A stretch of DNA of 64,000 nucleotides from Sepiola atlantica (taxonomy: Eukaryota > Mollusca > Cephalopoda > Sepiida > Sepiolidae): the NCBI GenBank assembly GCA_963556195.1, contig OY744531.1, forward strand, positions 107,300,620 through 107,364,619. Direction: 5' to 3'. Shown piece by piece: positions 44,501 through 56,428 of this stretch; within the stretch, counting starts at the first letter, position 1; each line of letters starts with the position of its first letter. The notes beneath the pieces are model-generated. The model saw nothing but the letters and a program-made list of their open reading frames with translations, was not told where the DNA came from and ran no database searches. Both the position numbers and the translations under genes were made by a program.

Positions 44501-47500
44501 ATAATTGAGACCCCAAATATGATTATTGTAGGTTGTGGAATGTATCCTAAGACTACATATTTTTGTTCAATTTACGACTTAAAAACTTCTACCAAAATAA
44601 CCGGATTTGGCATCAAATAACCCGAAAAGGGTTGATATGCCGCAAAACAAAACAACGAACCAACCAACCAACCTAAATTCAACGTTGTCTCATAATTGAG
44701 ACCCCAAATATGATTATTGTAGGTTGTGGAATGTATCCTAAGACTACATATTTTTGTTCAATTTATGACTTAAAAACTTCTACCAAAATGACCGGATTTG
44801 GCATCAAATAACCCGAAAAGGGTTGATATGCCGCAAAACAAAACAACGAACCAACCAACCAACCTAAATTCAACGTTGTCTCATAATTGAGACCCCAAAT
44901 ATGATTATTGTAGGTTGTGAAATGTATACTAAGACTACATATTTTTGTTCAATTTATGACTTAAAAACTTCTACCAAAATGACCGGATTTGGCATCAAAT
45001 AACCCGAAAAGGGTTGATATGCCGCAAAACAACCAACCAACCAACCTAAATTCAACGTTGTCTCATAATTGAGACCGCAAATATGATTATTGTAGGTTGT
45101 GGAATGTATCCTAAGACTACATATTTTTGTTCAATTTACGACTTAAAAACTTCTACCAAAATAACCGGATTTGGCATCAAATAACCCGAAAAGGGTTGAT
45201 ATGCCGCAAAACAACCAACCAACCAACCTAAATTCAACGTTGTCTCATAATTGAGACCCCAAATATGATTATTGTAGGTTGTGGAATGTATCCTAAGACT
45301 ACATATTTTTGTTCAATTTACGACTTAAAAACTTCTACCAAAATAACCGGATTTGGCATCAAATAACCCGAAAAGGGTTGATATGCCGCAAAACAACCAA
45401 CCAACCAACCTAAATTCAACGTTGTCTCATAATTGAGACCCCAAATATGATTATTGTAGGTTGTGGAATGTATCCTAAGACTACATATTTTTGTTCAATT
45501 TACGACTTAAAAACTTCTACCAAAATAACCGGATTTGGCATCAAATAACCCGAAAAGGGTTGATATGCCGCAAAACAACCAACCAACCAACCTAAATTCA
45601 ACGTTGTCTCATAATTGAGACCCCAAATATGATTATTGTAGGTTGTGGAATGTATCCTAAGACTACATATTTTTGTTCAATTTACGACTTAAAAACTTCT
45701 ACCAAAATAACCGGATTTGGCATCAAATAACCCGAAAAGGGTTGATATGCCGCAAAACAACCAACCAACCAACCTAAATTCAACGTTGTCTCATAATTGA
45801 GACCCCAAATATGATTATTGTAGGTTGTGGAATGTATCCTAAGACTACATATTTTTGTTCAATTTACGACTTAAAAACTTCTACCAAAATAACCGGATTT
45901 GGCATCAAATAACCCGAAAAGGGTTGATATGCCGCAAAACAACCAACCAACCAACCTAAATTCAACGTTGTCTCATAATTGAGACCCCAAATATGATTAT
46001 TGTAGGTTGTGGAATGTATCCTAAGACTACATATTTTTGTTCAATTTACGACTTAAAAACTTCTACCAAAATAACCGGATTTGGCATCAAATAACCCGAA
46101 AAGGGTTGATATGCCGCAAAACAACCAACCAACCAACCTAAATTCAACGTTGTCTCATAATTGAGACCCCAAATATGATTATTGTAGGTTGTGGAATGTA
46201 TCCTAAGACTACATATTTTTGTTCAATTTACGACTTAAAAACTTCTACCAAAATAACCGGATTTGGCATCAAATAACCCGAAAAGGGTTGATATGCCGCA
46301 AAACAACCAACCAACCAACCTAAATTCAACGTTGTCTCATAATTGAGACCCCAAATATGATTATTGTAGGTTGTGGAATGTATCCTAAGACTACATATTT
46401 TTGTTCAATTTACGACTTAAAAACTTCTACCAAAATAACCGGATTTGGCATCAAATAACCCGAAAAGGGTTGATATGCCGCAAAACAACCAACCAACCAA
46501 CCTAAATTCAACGTTGTCTCATAATTGAGACCCCAAATATGATTATTGTAGGTTGTGGAATGTATCCTAAGACTACATATTTTTGTTCAATTTACGACTT
46601 AAAAACTTCTACCAAAATAACCGGATTTGGCATCAAATAACCCGAAAAGGGTTGATATGCCGCAAAACAACCAACCAACCAACCTAAATTCAACGTTGTC
46701 TCATAATTGAGACCCCAAATATGATTATTGTAGGTTGTGGAATGTATCCTAAGACTACATATTTTTGTTCAATTTACGACTTAAAAACTTCTACCAAAAT
46801 AACCGGATTTGGCATCAAATAACCCGAAAAGGGTTGATATGCCGCAAAACAACCAACCAACCAACCTAAATTCAACGTTGTCTCATAATTGAGACCCCAA
46901 ATATGATTATTGTAGGTTGTGGAATGTATCCTAAGACTACATATTTTTGTTCAATTTACGACTTAAAAACTTCTACCAAAATAACCGGATTTGGCATCAA
47001 ATAACCCGAAAAGGGTTGATATGCCGCAAAACAACCAACCAACCAACCTAAATTCAACGTTGTCTCATAATTGAGACCCCAAATATGATTATTGTAGGTT
47101 GTGGAATGTATCCTAAGACTACATATTTTTGTTCAATTTACGACTTAAAAACTTCTACCAAAATAACCGGATTTGGCATCAAATAACCCGAAAAGGGTTG
47201 ATATGCCGCAAAACAACCAACCAACCAACCTAAATTCAACGTTGTCTCATAATTGAGACCCCAAATATGATTATTGTAGGTTGTGGAATGTATCCTAAGA
47301 CTACATATTTTTGTTCAATTTACGACTTAAAAACTTCTACCAAAATGACCGGATTTGGCATCAAATAACCCGAAAAGGGTTGATATGCCGCAAAACAAAA
47401 CAACCAACCAACCAACCAACCTAAATTCAACGTTGTCTCATAATTGAGACCCCAAATATGATTATTGTAGGTTGTGGAATGTATCCTAAGACTACATATT

Positions 47501-50500
47501 TTTGTTCAATTTATGACTTAAAAACTTCTACCAAAATGACCGGATTTGGCATCAAATAACCCGAAAAGGGTTGATATGCCGCAAAACAACCAACCAACCA
47601 ACCTAAATTCAACGTTGTCTCATAATTGAGACCCCAAATATGATTATTGTAGGTTGTGGAATGTATCCTAAGACTACATATTTTTGTTCAATTTACGACT
47701 TAAAAACTTCTACCAAAATAACCGGATTTGGCATCAAATAACCCGAAAAGGGTTGATATGCCGCAAAACAACCAACCAACCAACCTAAATTCAACGTTGT
47801 CTCATAATTGAGACCCCAAATATGATTATTGTAGGTTGTGGAATGTATCCTAAGACTACATATTTTTGTTCAATTTACGACTTAAAAACTTCTACCAAAA
47901 TAACCGGATTTGGCATCAAATAACCCGAAAAGGGTTGATATGCCGCAAAACAACCAACCAACCAACCTAAATTCAACGTTGTCTCATAATTGAGACCCCA
48001 AATATGATTATTGTAGGTTGTGGAATGTATCCTAAGACTACATATTTTTGTTCAATTTACGACTTAAAAACTTCTACCAAAATAACCGGATTTGGCATCA
48101 AATAACCCGAAAAGGGTTGATATGCCGCAAAACAACCAACCAACCAACCTAAATTCAACGTTGTCTCATAATTGAGACCCCAAATATGATTATTGTAGGT
48201 TGTGGAATGTATCCTAAGACTACATATTTTTGTTCAATTTACGACTTAAAAACTTCTACCAAAATAACCGGATTTGGCATCAAATAACCCGAAAAGGGTT
48301 GATATGCCGCAAAACAACCAACCAACCAACCTAAATTCAACGTTGTCTCATAATTGAGACCCCAAATATGATTATTGTAGGTTGTGGAATGTATCCTAAG
48401 ACTACATATTTTTGTTCAATTTACGACTTAAAAACTTCTACCAAAATAACCGGATTTGGCATCAAATAACCCGAAAAGGGTTGATATGCCGCAAAACAAC
48501 CAACCAACCAACCTAAATTCAACGTTGTCTCATAATTGAGACCCCAAATATGATTATTGTAGGTTGTGGAATGTATCCTAAGACTACATATTTTTGTTCA
48601 ATTTACGACTTAAAAACTTCTACCAAAATAACCGGATTTGGCATCAAATAACCCGAAAAGGGTTGATATGCCGCAAAACAACCAACCAACCAACCTAAAT
48701 TCAACGTTGTCTCATAATTGAGACCCCAAATATGATTATTGTAGGTTGTGGAATGTATCCTAAGACTACATATTTTTGTTCAATTTACGACTTAAAAACT
48801 TCTACCAAAATAACCGGATTTGGCATCAAATAACCCGAAAAGGGTTGATATGCCGCAAAACAACCAACCAACCAACCTAAATTCAACGTTGTCTCATAAT
48901 TGAGACCCCAAATATGATTATTGTAGGTTGTGGAATGTATCCTAAGACTACATATTTTTGTTCAATTTACGACTTAAAAACTTCTACCAAAATAACCGGA
49001 TTTGGCATCAAATAACCCGAAAAGGGTTGATATGCCGCAAAACAACCAACCAACCAACCTAAATTCAACGTTGTCTCATAATTGAGACCCCAAATATGAT
49101 TATTGTAGGTTGTGGAATGTATCCTAAGACTACATATTTTTGTTCAATTTACGACTTAAAAACTTCTACCAAAATAACCGGATTTGGCATCAAATAACCC
49201 GAAAAGGGTTGATATGCCGCAAAACAACCAACCAACCAACCTAAATTCAACGTTGTCTCATAATTGAGACCCCAAATATGATTATTGTAGGTTGTGGAAT
49301 GTATCCTAAGACTACATATTTTTGTTCAATTTACGACTTAAAAACTTCTACCAAAATAACCGGATTTGGCATCAAATAACCCGAAAAGGGTTGATATGCC
49401 GCAAAACAACCAACCAACCAACCTAAATTCAACGTTGTCTCATAATTGAGACCCCAAATATGATTATTGTAGGTTGTGGAATGTATCCTAAGACTACATA
49501 TTTTTGTTCAATTTACGACTTAAAAACTTCTACCAAAATAACCGGATTTGGCATCAAATAACCCGAAAAGGGTTGATATGCCGCAAAACAACCAACCATC
49601 CAACCTAAATTCAACGTTGTCTCATAATTGAGACCCCAAATATGATTATTGTAGGTTGTGGAATGTATCCTAAGACTACATATTTTTGTTCAATTTACGA
49701 CTTAAAAACTTCTACCAAAATAACCGGATTTGGCATCAAATAACCCGAAAAGGGTTGATATGCCGCAAAACAACCAACCAACCAACCTAAATTCAACGTT
49801 GTCTCATAATTGAGACCCCAAATATGATTATTGTAGGTTGTGGAATGTATCCTAAGACTACATATTTTTGTTCAATTTACGACTTAAAAACTTCTACCAA
49901 AATAACCGGATTTGGCATCAAATAACCCGAAAAGGGTTGATATGCCGCAAAACAACCAACCAACCAACCTAAATTCAACGTTGTCTCATAATTGAGACCC
50001 CAAATATGATTATTGTAGGTTGTGGAATGTATCCTAAGACTACATATTTTTGTTCAATTTACGACTTAAAAACTTCTACCAAAATAACCGGATTTGGCAT
50101 CAAATAACCCGAAAAGGGTTGATATGCCGCAAAACAACCAACCAACCAACCTAAATTCAACGTTGTCTCATAATTGAGACCCCAAATATGATTATTGTAG
50201 GTTGTGGAATGTATCCTAAGACTACATATTTTTGTTCAATTTACGACTTAAAAACTTCTACCAAAATAACCGGATTTGGCATCAAATAACCCGAAAAGGG
50301 TTGATATGCCGCAAAACAACCGACCAACCAACCTAAATTCAACGTTGTCTCATAATTGAGACCCCAAATATGATTATTGTAGGTTGTGGAATGTATCCTA
50401 AGACTACATATTTTTGTTCAATTTACGACTTAAAAACTTCTACCAAAATAACCGGATTTGGCATCAAATAACCCGAAAAGGGTTGATATGCCGCAAAACA

Positions 50501-53500
50501 ACCAACCAACCAACCTAAATTCAACGTTGTCTCATAATTGAGACCGCAAATATGATTATTGTAGGTTGTGGAATGTATCCTAAGACTACATATTTTTGTT
50601 CAATTTACGACTTAAAAACTTCTACCAAAATGACCGGATTTGGCATCAAATAACCCGAAAAGGGTTGATATGCCGCAAAACAAAACAACCAACCAACCTA
50701 AATTCAACGTTGTCTCATAATTGAGACCGCAAATATGTCTAAGCTGAGGCGAATAGATAATAGCTTCATTGGCTTTTAAAAATGCAAACTTTAGCAATGC
50801 CCCTAAACTGCAGTTTGTCACCCACACAAAAAAAAGATTATTGCAGGTTCATTTTTTTTCTTCCAATTTATGACTTTACAAAAGATAATTGTATGTATTT
50901 AAACATACAATAACTTTTTATACGGTCATCGTTTGAAGATAAAATTAGTTCAAATCCATAAAAAAGAGACTAAACTTTACCCCCCCCCCCCAAAAAAAAG
51001 AAATATCTTTAAAATTGTCATGGGTGAGTAAATAAATACTTAAACTAACCGTAACCCCCACTCATTTGCATTTTAAATAACTCTCAATCCAAAATAACTT
51101 GTTTTGCAACTGCGTCGGTAAAAAACAAACAATTTTGCACTCAATCTAAAATAAAAATGATGTTTTTTCAGAAAAAAACTTGTAAACGTTTATGACTTTT
51201 TTCAAAAAAAACATTATAAGTCCTTATTAAGAAATAAAAATCTCCCACTGCTCAGGTTTTCCGGACTTTTACACATTTTAATCAATTATATTATCATAGG
51301 AAGTGATGTGGTGTAGCACCTACAAGCGCAGATTGTCAGAGCAGCGTGCCAATTTCGAGTTCTGTCTGTAGCTACTGTATTTCACTAATACTCTCGGAAA
51401 AGGTACGAATTTATATATTCTGCCTCAGACTATTCATTGAATAGTAGGGTAGACAAGACTCTGAAACTTAGTCTGGGAGAAGTAAAACTCGAAATGACAC
51501 CAATCTTTCTTTGTTTATCAAGTTCTTTTTGGTTGAAATAAATGCTCAACCCATAAAAAAATGGTTTCACATTAAAACTATTAATATAATATTATTATGC
51601 AGATCAGATTCGGTAAAATATTTCATCGAATAGTACCTCAAACTGTCTCCATCACCCTTAATTCGTTTGGCTACCATAATTTCTGAATTCATCAAATTCC
51701 ATCTTGAAAATGTTCTTCGCGATTGCTGTTCGTAATCGGATCTGGTTACTTGTATTATTTACTCCTCTCCAGGAGTTAGGCACAAGGCCAGTTTTATCCT
51801 ACTCCCACAAGTAAGATGTGACCCAAGGTCGGGTCGGAAAGTGGGAGGTTGAAAAGCCAGCGCCCGAGCGGTGAGCACTCTGACCATCAAAAATTGCCTG
51901 GGCAGCCCCGTCGGCATTCCCCGGTAGGGGCGCCTCAAGCAGTAAGCAATTAACTTACTCCTCCCCAAAGAGGGGAGGCAAAGCCTGGGAGGGTGGACCT
52001 CCTAGAACTGCACAGGACAGGCGTGCAGTATCCATCGGAACAGATACTACACTTTGATCTTAGCCAAAAGGCCAAGAACAGAAAAAAAAGGATCTGGTTA
52101 CTTGTTTAAAAAATTACTCCATCAGCAAAACATTTAATTGTGTGACATATATACGTGAAAGAATTATTTAGGAATCAAACAACGCTTTATAGTATTCGGC
52201 ATCAATAAAAATGAAAAAGATTTATTGAAATATTTTTTCCTTTCATTTACGTATTTTTCACTTTCTGTGATGCTAAATTTATTTCAATAAATCTTTTTAA
52301 TTTTTATTCGTACCGAATACCATAAAGCGGTGTGATTGTTTGATTCCTAAATTATCCTTTTACGTATATATATATTTTTTTACTTTACTTTAAATTAATT
52401 TAAAGGCATATCGGTAAAATCCCTTTGAAGATAAATCCTGAGGGACCACTTTGAATTATCTCCCCCTGTAATTTGACTCTTCGAAATCAAAGATAATTTT
52501 TTTTTTGACCCTATAATACAGAAGCACCAAAAAAACAAAAAAAAAACAATATTGCGCCATTTTTTTTTTGGGGGGGGGCACTATTCGCCGGCGAAATTAC
52601 TCTGTTTAAATCGTAGCTTCAGTTTTTGGTAAAAGTGTTGAATAGTTAACAGCCGATAAATCGTTAAAAAAAAACAACAACAACAACAACAACAATCCGC
52701 TCCAAACGCAGCAGAATTTAATTATCTACCGACCTGTATACTTTGAACGTTCTGAAATTGTTTTTACGTTTTTATTTTATTTCTTAAGCTGTCTTTGCGA
52801 GAAAAAAATGGGTGCCTGTCGCTTAACTATTGGATGGGGTTAGGGTTAATTCCTGAAAGATAGTAAAACATGACTTACCCTACCACTAACCCTAAGTCCA
52901 GGGTGTGGGGCTTGCCACTCTGACTTAGGGTTCGGGTATTTTTCATCTTTAAGTACATTAATAGAAAATCAGACCCCCCTTTTAATTAGAATTTTTACGC
53001 AGATTATTTTTTTCTTGGATGGGAGGAGGCTAAATATGTATTAGAAATGTAATTATTTCAGATTTTTAAATTAAGTCTATAAAAAAAAATCCAGTAACTT
53101 TTGTAAAATTTTGTTGATTTCACTCTTACGCAATATGACGTGATCCTGATCTAATTTGAAGTTTTTAGAGTTACAAATAATTATTTTTTATATGAGATTT
53201 TTTTAGCCTTTTTTGATAATACAGTAGTATTTTTTTTTTAATTTCCGCTCCTTACATCAAGTGGCTTCATGCCTTGTCTGGAGCGATTTCCATAAAAAAT
53301 AAATAATGATAGAGCAGAAGATTGTCCGTTTTCGTATTGCAGCAATTGTAAAAATCTACAAATCAGACCAAGTATGGAGTACTGTTGTCATATTAGGGCT
53401 GGTGAATCTCCGTCTCATTTGAGGGTTCTTGATAAGGTGCAGAAACATATCTGTAATTTGATTAGCCACACCCTTTCTTCTTCTCTGCACCCTCTCTCTC

Positions 53501-56356
53501 ACAGACGTGATGTTGCTAGTCTCAGTCTTTGTTCTTCAGAATTATGTGAGCTATTCCATGCTTCTTGAGATCTCATTGTAATACAACTTCCTGTTCCAGT
53601 AGAACCGCAGGCTTGTGGAACTCTCTTCCTGCTGACTGTTTTCCTCCTACCTATAACCTTGGTCTTTTCAAGACTAAGGCCACTAGGCATCTCCTGTCTT
53701 TGCGATAATCATATTTGTTCTTGTTAGCTCCTTACATCAAGTGGCTTCATGCCTTGTCTGGAGCGATTTCCATAAAAATTTAAAATTAAAAAAAAAAACC
53801 AGTAAAATATGGTTTAATTATTTTTATTTTACAAGTTCTTAGTTTTTTCCGTTATGAAAGTTTAATGTAAAGTTGTAAAACTTTTGGTTTTCTTTCGTTT
53901 AAGCAAAAAATACACGACGATTGTTTTATCATTTTATTACTGTAGTTTTTTTGGTGCTTCTGCAGTTTCACAACAACATGTTAGGCCTCTCTTTAAAAAA
54001 AAAAAAAGCTAAAGAAATTTATTAACTTTGTTATGTATTTACGTGGTAGCTGAAAAGAAGACTGTACACCAAAAATTACGTGAATTCATCGAATATTTAT
54101 TAAATAAAACATTAAAAAAAAACGATTTTATCTATATGTCGCCATTTTTCTTATATTTTGACTTTTTCTGAAGGTTATCTCCCATTGCTCTTAGTAAGCT
54201 AAAATGTCTACCGATACGTAAGATCGTTTTTTTTCTTCTTTCTTTTTCTTATAATTTAATAAATACTTGATGAATTTGCGTAATTTTTTCTGTACAATCT
54301 TATTTTCAGCTAACACGTAAGTAGATAACAAAGTTTATACATTTCTTCAAATATTTTAATGTCATTGTGAAACTGCAGAAGTATCGTTTTTTTTAAATCT
54401 CGGTTGCGAATATTTGGTTTTCTTTTGCAAGTGAGTAAAAGATGAGGAAACGAAATATAATTTTTTTATCGAACTCATAACTAAATTTTTTAAAAAATAT
54501 GCAAGAATTGACTTGTATTAATATATTATCAACTCTATTTTTGAACTTAAACTAAAACTGTATTGATAGATTCAAAAAGTTAAAATTCTGCAAACAGTTA
54601 AATTTTTTAAAAATAATTCTAAAATAATTAGATTTTACTGCACATTTTTACAAATAAAATTTTTAAAATTAAATTTGGGGGAAAAGAGCCCTTTTTACTT
54701 TAGGGTGGCAAAGTAAGGGAGATAATATTTTAAATCTTGGTGCTTTTTTGCTTTCACGACGGCATGAAAATATTTAAAGAAATGTATAAACTTTGTTATG
54801 TACTTACGTGGTAGCTGAAAATAAGATTGTACAGAAAAAATTACGCAAATTCATTTATTAAATTTTCAGAGAAAGAAAAACAAAACGATCTCACGTATCT
54901 GTATACATTTATACTTACTTATTAGGCAAGGGAAATAACTCAATTTTATTTTCGGGAAAACTCAAAATGGGTACGACAGATAAAATCGCTGGTGCTAATA
55001 TCGATCCTGAACCAGTTTTCGTGAGGTTCGACTGTCCCACGCAAACGCTCGAGAGTTGACGAGCCGATTTGTACCAGACGACAATTTTGATACGGTGCTG
55101 CGTCCTATGATAATAATGTTTTGCTTGTTTTTTTTTGTTGTTTTTTTTTTGTTAGGGTTAGAGTTATGGTTTAGGGTTAAAAATATTTATTTGATAACAG
55201 TAATTTCGCTCTGATTTGCTTGTTTGATTTGTTGTTTAAAAAATTTCTTGCAACTACAACTAAAAATTATAAGACGCAGCAACGTATCAAAATTTAAAAA
55301 AATATTTATTTGATAACAGTAACTTCGCTATGTTTTGCTTGTTTTGTTTTTTTATTGTTTCTTTTAGAAAATTTCTTGAAAATATAACTTAAAATCACAG
55401 GACGCAGCACCGTGTCAAAATTGTCGTCTGGTACCATTCGGCTCGTCAACACTCGGGCGTTTGCGTAGGACAGCCGAACGCTTCCGAGTCGAACCGCACG
55501 AAAACTGGTTCAGGATCGATATCAGTACCTCGAATTAAACCGACTGTTACCGAACTAAACCCAAAACTTAGTTTAGAGTTAAAAAAAAACAAAAACAAAC
55601 AAACAAAAAACAACAACAACAAAAATACCGTTTTCACTATTTTGACACAAAGTCACAAGTTTTATTTAAACTTTCGTCCCCAAAAGATCAATAAAAGTGA
55701 GAATCGGATTCGGTATACGTTGTTGTTGTTGTTGTGTAACCTCTCATGATGATGATGATGATGACGACTGAATGTGAATGAATGAATTTGAATCATCAAC
55801 ATCTGTCAATGTTTTTTGTGAAACTCACAGAAAATACCAGCAGTTGTTTTGTACAAACAAAAACAAGACATACAATTGTAACTAAAAAAACAAAAAACAA
55901 GGCACTTCTGCAGATGAAGGACGAGCCGAAATTTATTTGTTTTCATTTTAGAAAAGCTCCAATAGTGTAAGGGGCCAACAACTTTTTGTTTCATTTTAAG
56001 TACATAATTTCTCCGCAAATGGAAAATATGAATCTTTTTTAAATAAGAAGTAATGCAAATTCAATTAATTAATAGAACATTTATTGAAGAAAATAAAATT
56101 TGGGAAAATTAACAGTCTATTTTTTCATTTCAAAACGAACAGTCATCGTGTTTGGTTTAACACAGTTTTTAATTTTTAAAAATTTTTTTTAAAAGTTTAC
56201 AAAATTAATTTCCCCTAAAAAAAAAAGAGTTGTCGACCCCTTACACCATTGGAACTCTTCTAAAATGAAAACAAATAAATTTCGGACCGTCCCTAATCTG
56301 CATAAGTGCCAAAAACGGATTTATTTGTAATCAATCGTAGAGTTTCTCGTTTTTTT

Positions 56357-56428
<72 letters not shown>

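Noticed and set aside
29760..50737. CRISPR-like array
   Set aside because: Units are contiguous 182-191-bp copies without variable spacers, in an animal intron; it is a satellite.
29760..50737. Hammerhead ribozyme (retrozyme) satellite
   Set aside because: I searched both strands of the unit by eye for the CTGATGA and GAAA core elements and did not find the required arrangement. The 94-bp and 55-bp units were also negative.
51754..52089. Functional U2 snRNA gene
   Set aside because: Only the first 46 or so nucleotides resemble U2; Sm site and 3' stem-loops are absent, and target-site duplications mark it as a SINE.
55446..55637. 63-codon minus-strand frame beginning with a hydrophobic stretch, like a signal peptide
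   Set aside because: It sits in a foldback arm, the hydrophobic part comes from an AAC-rich low-complexity tract, and there are no splice or homology signals.
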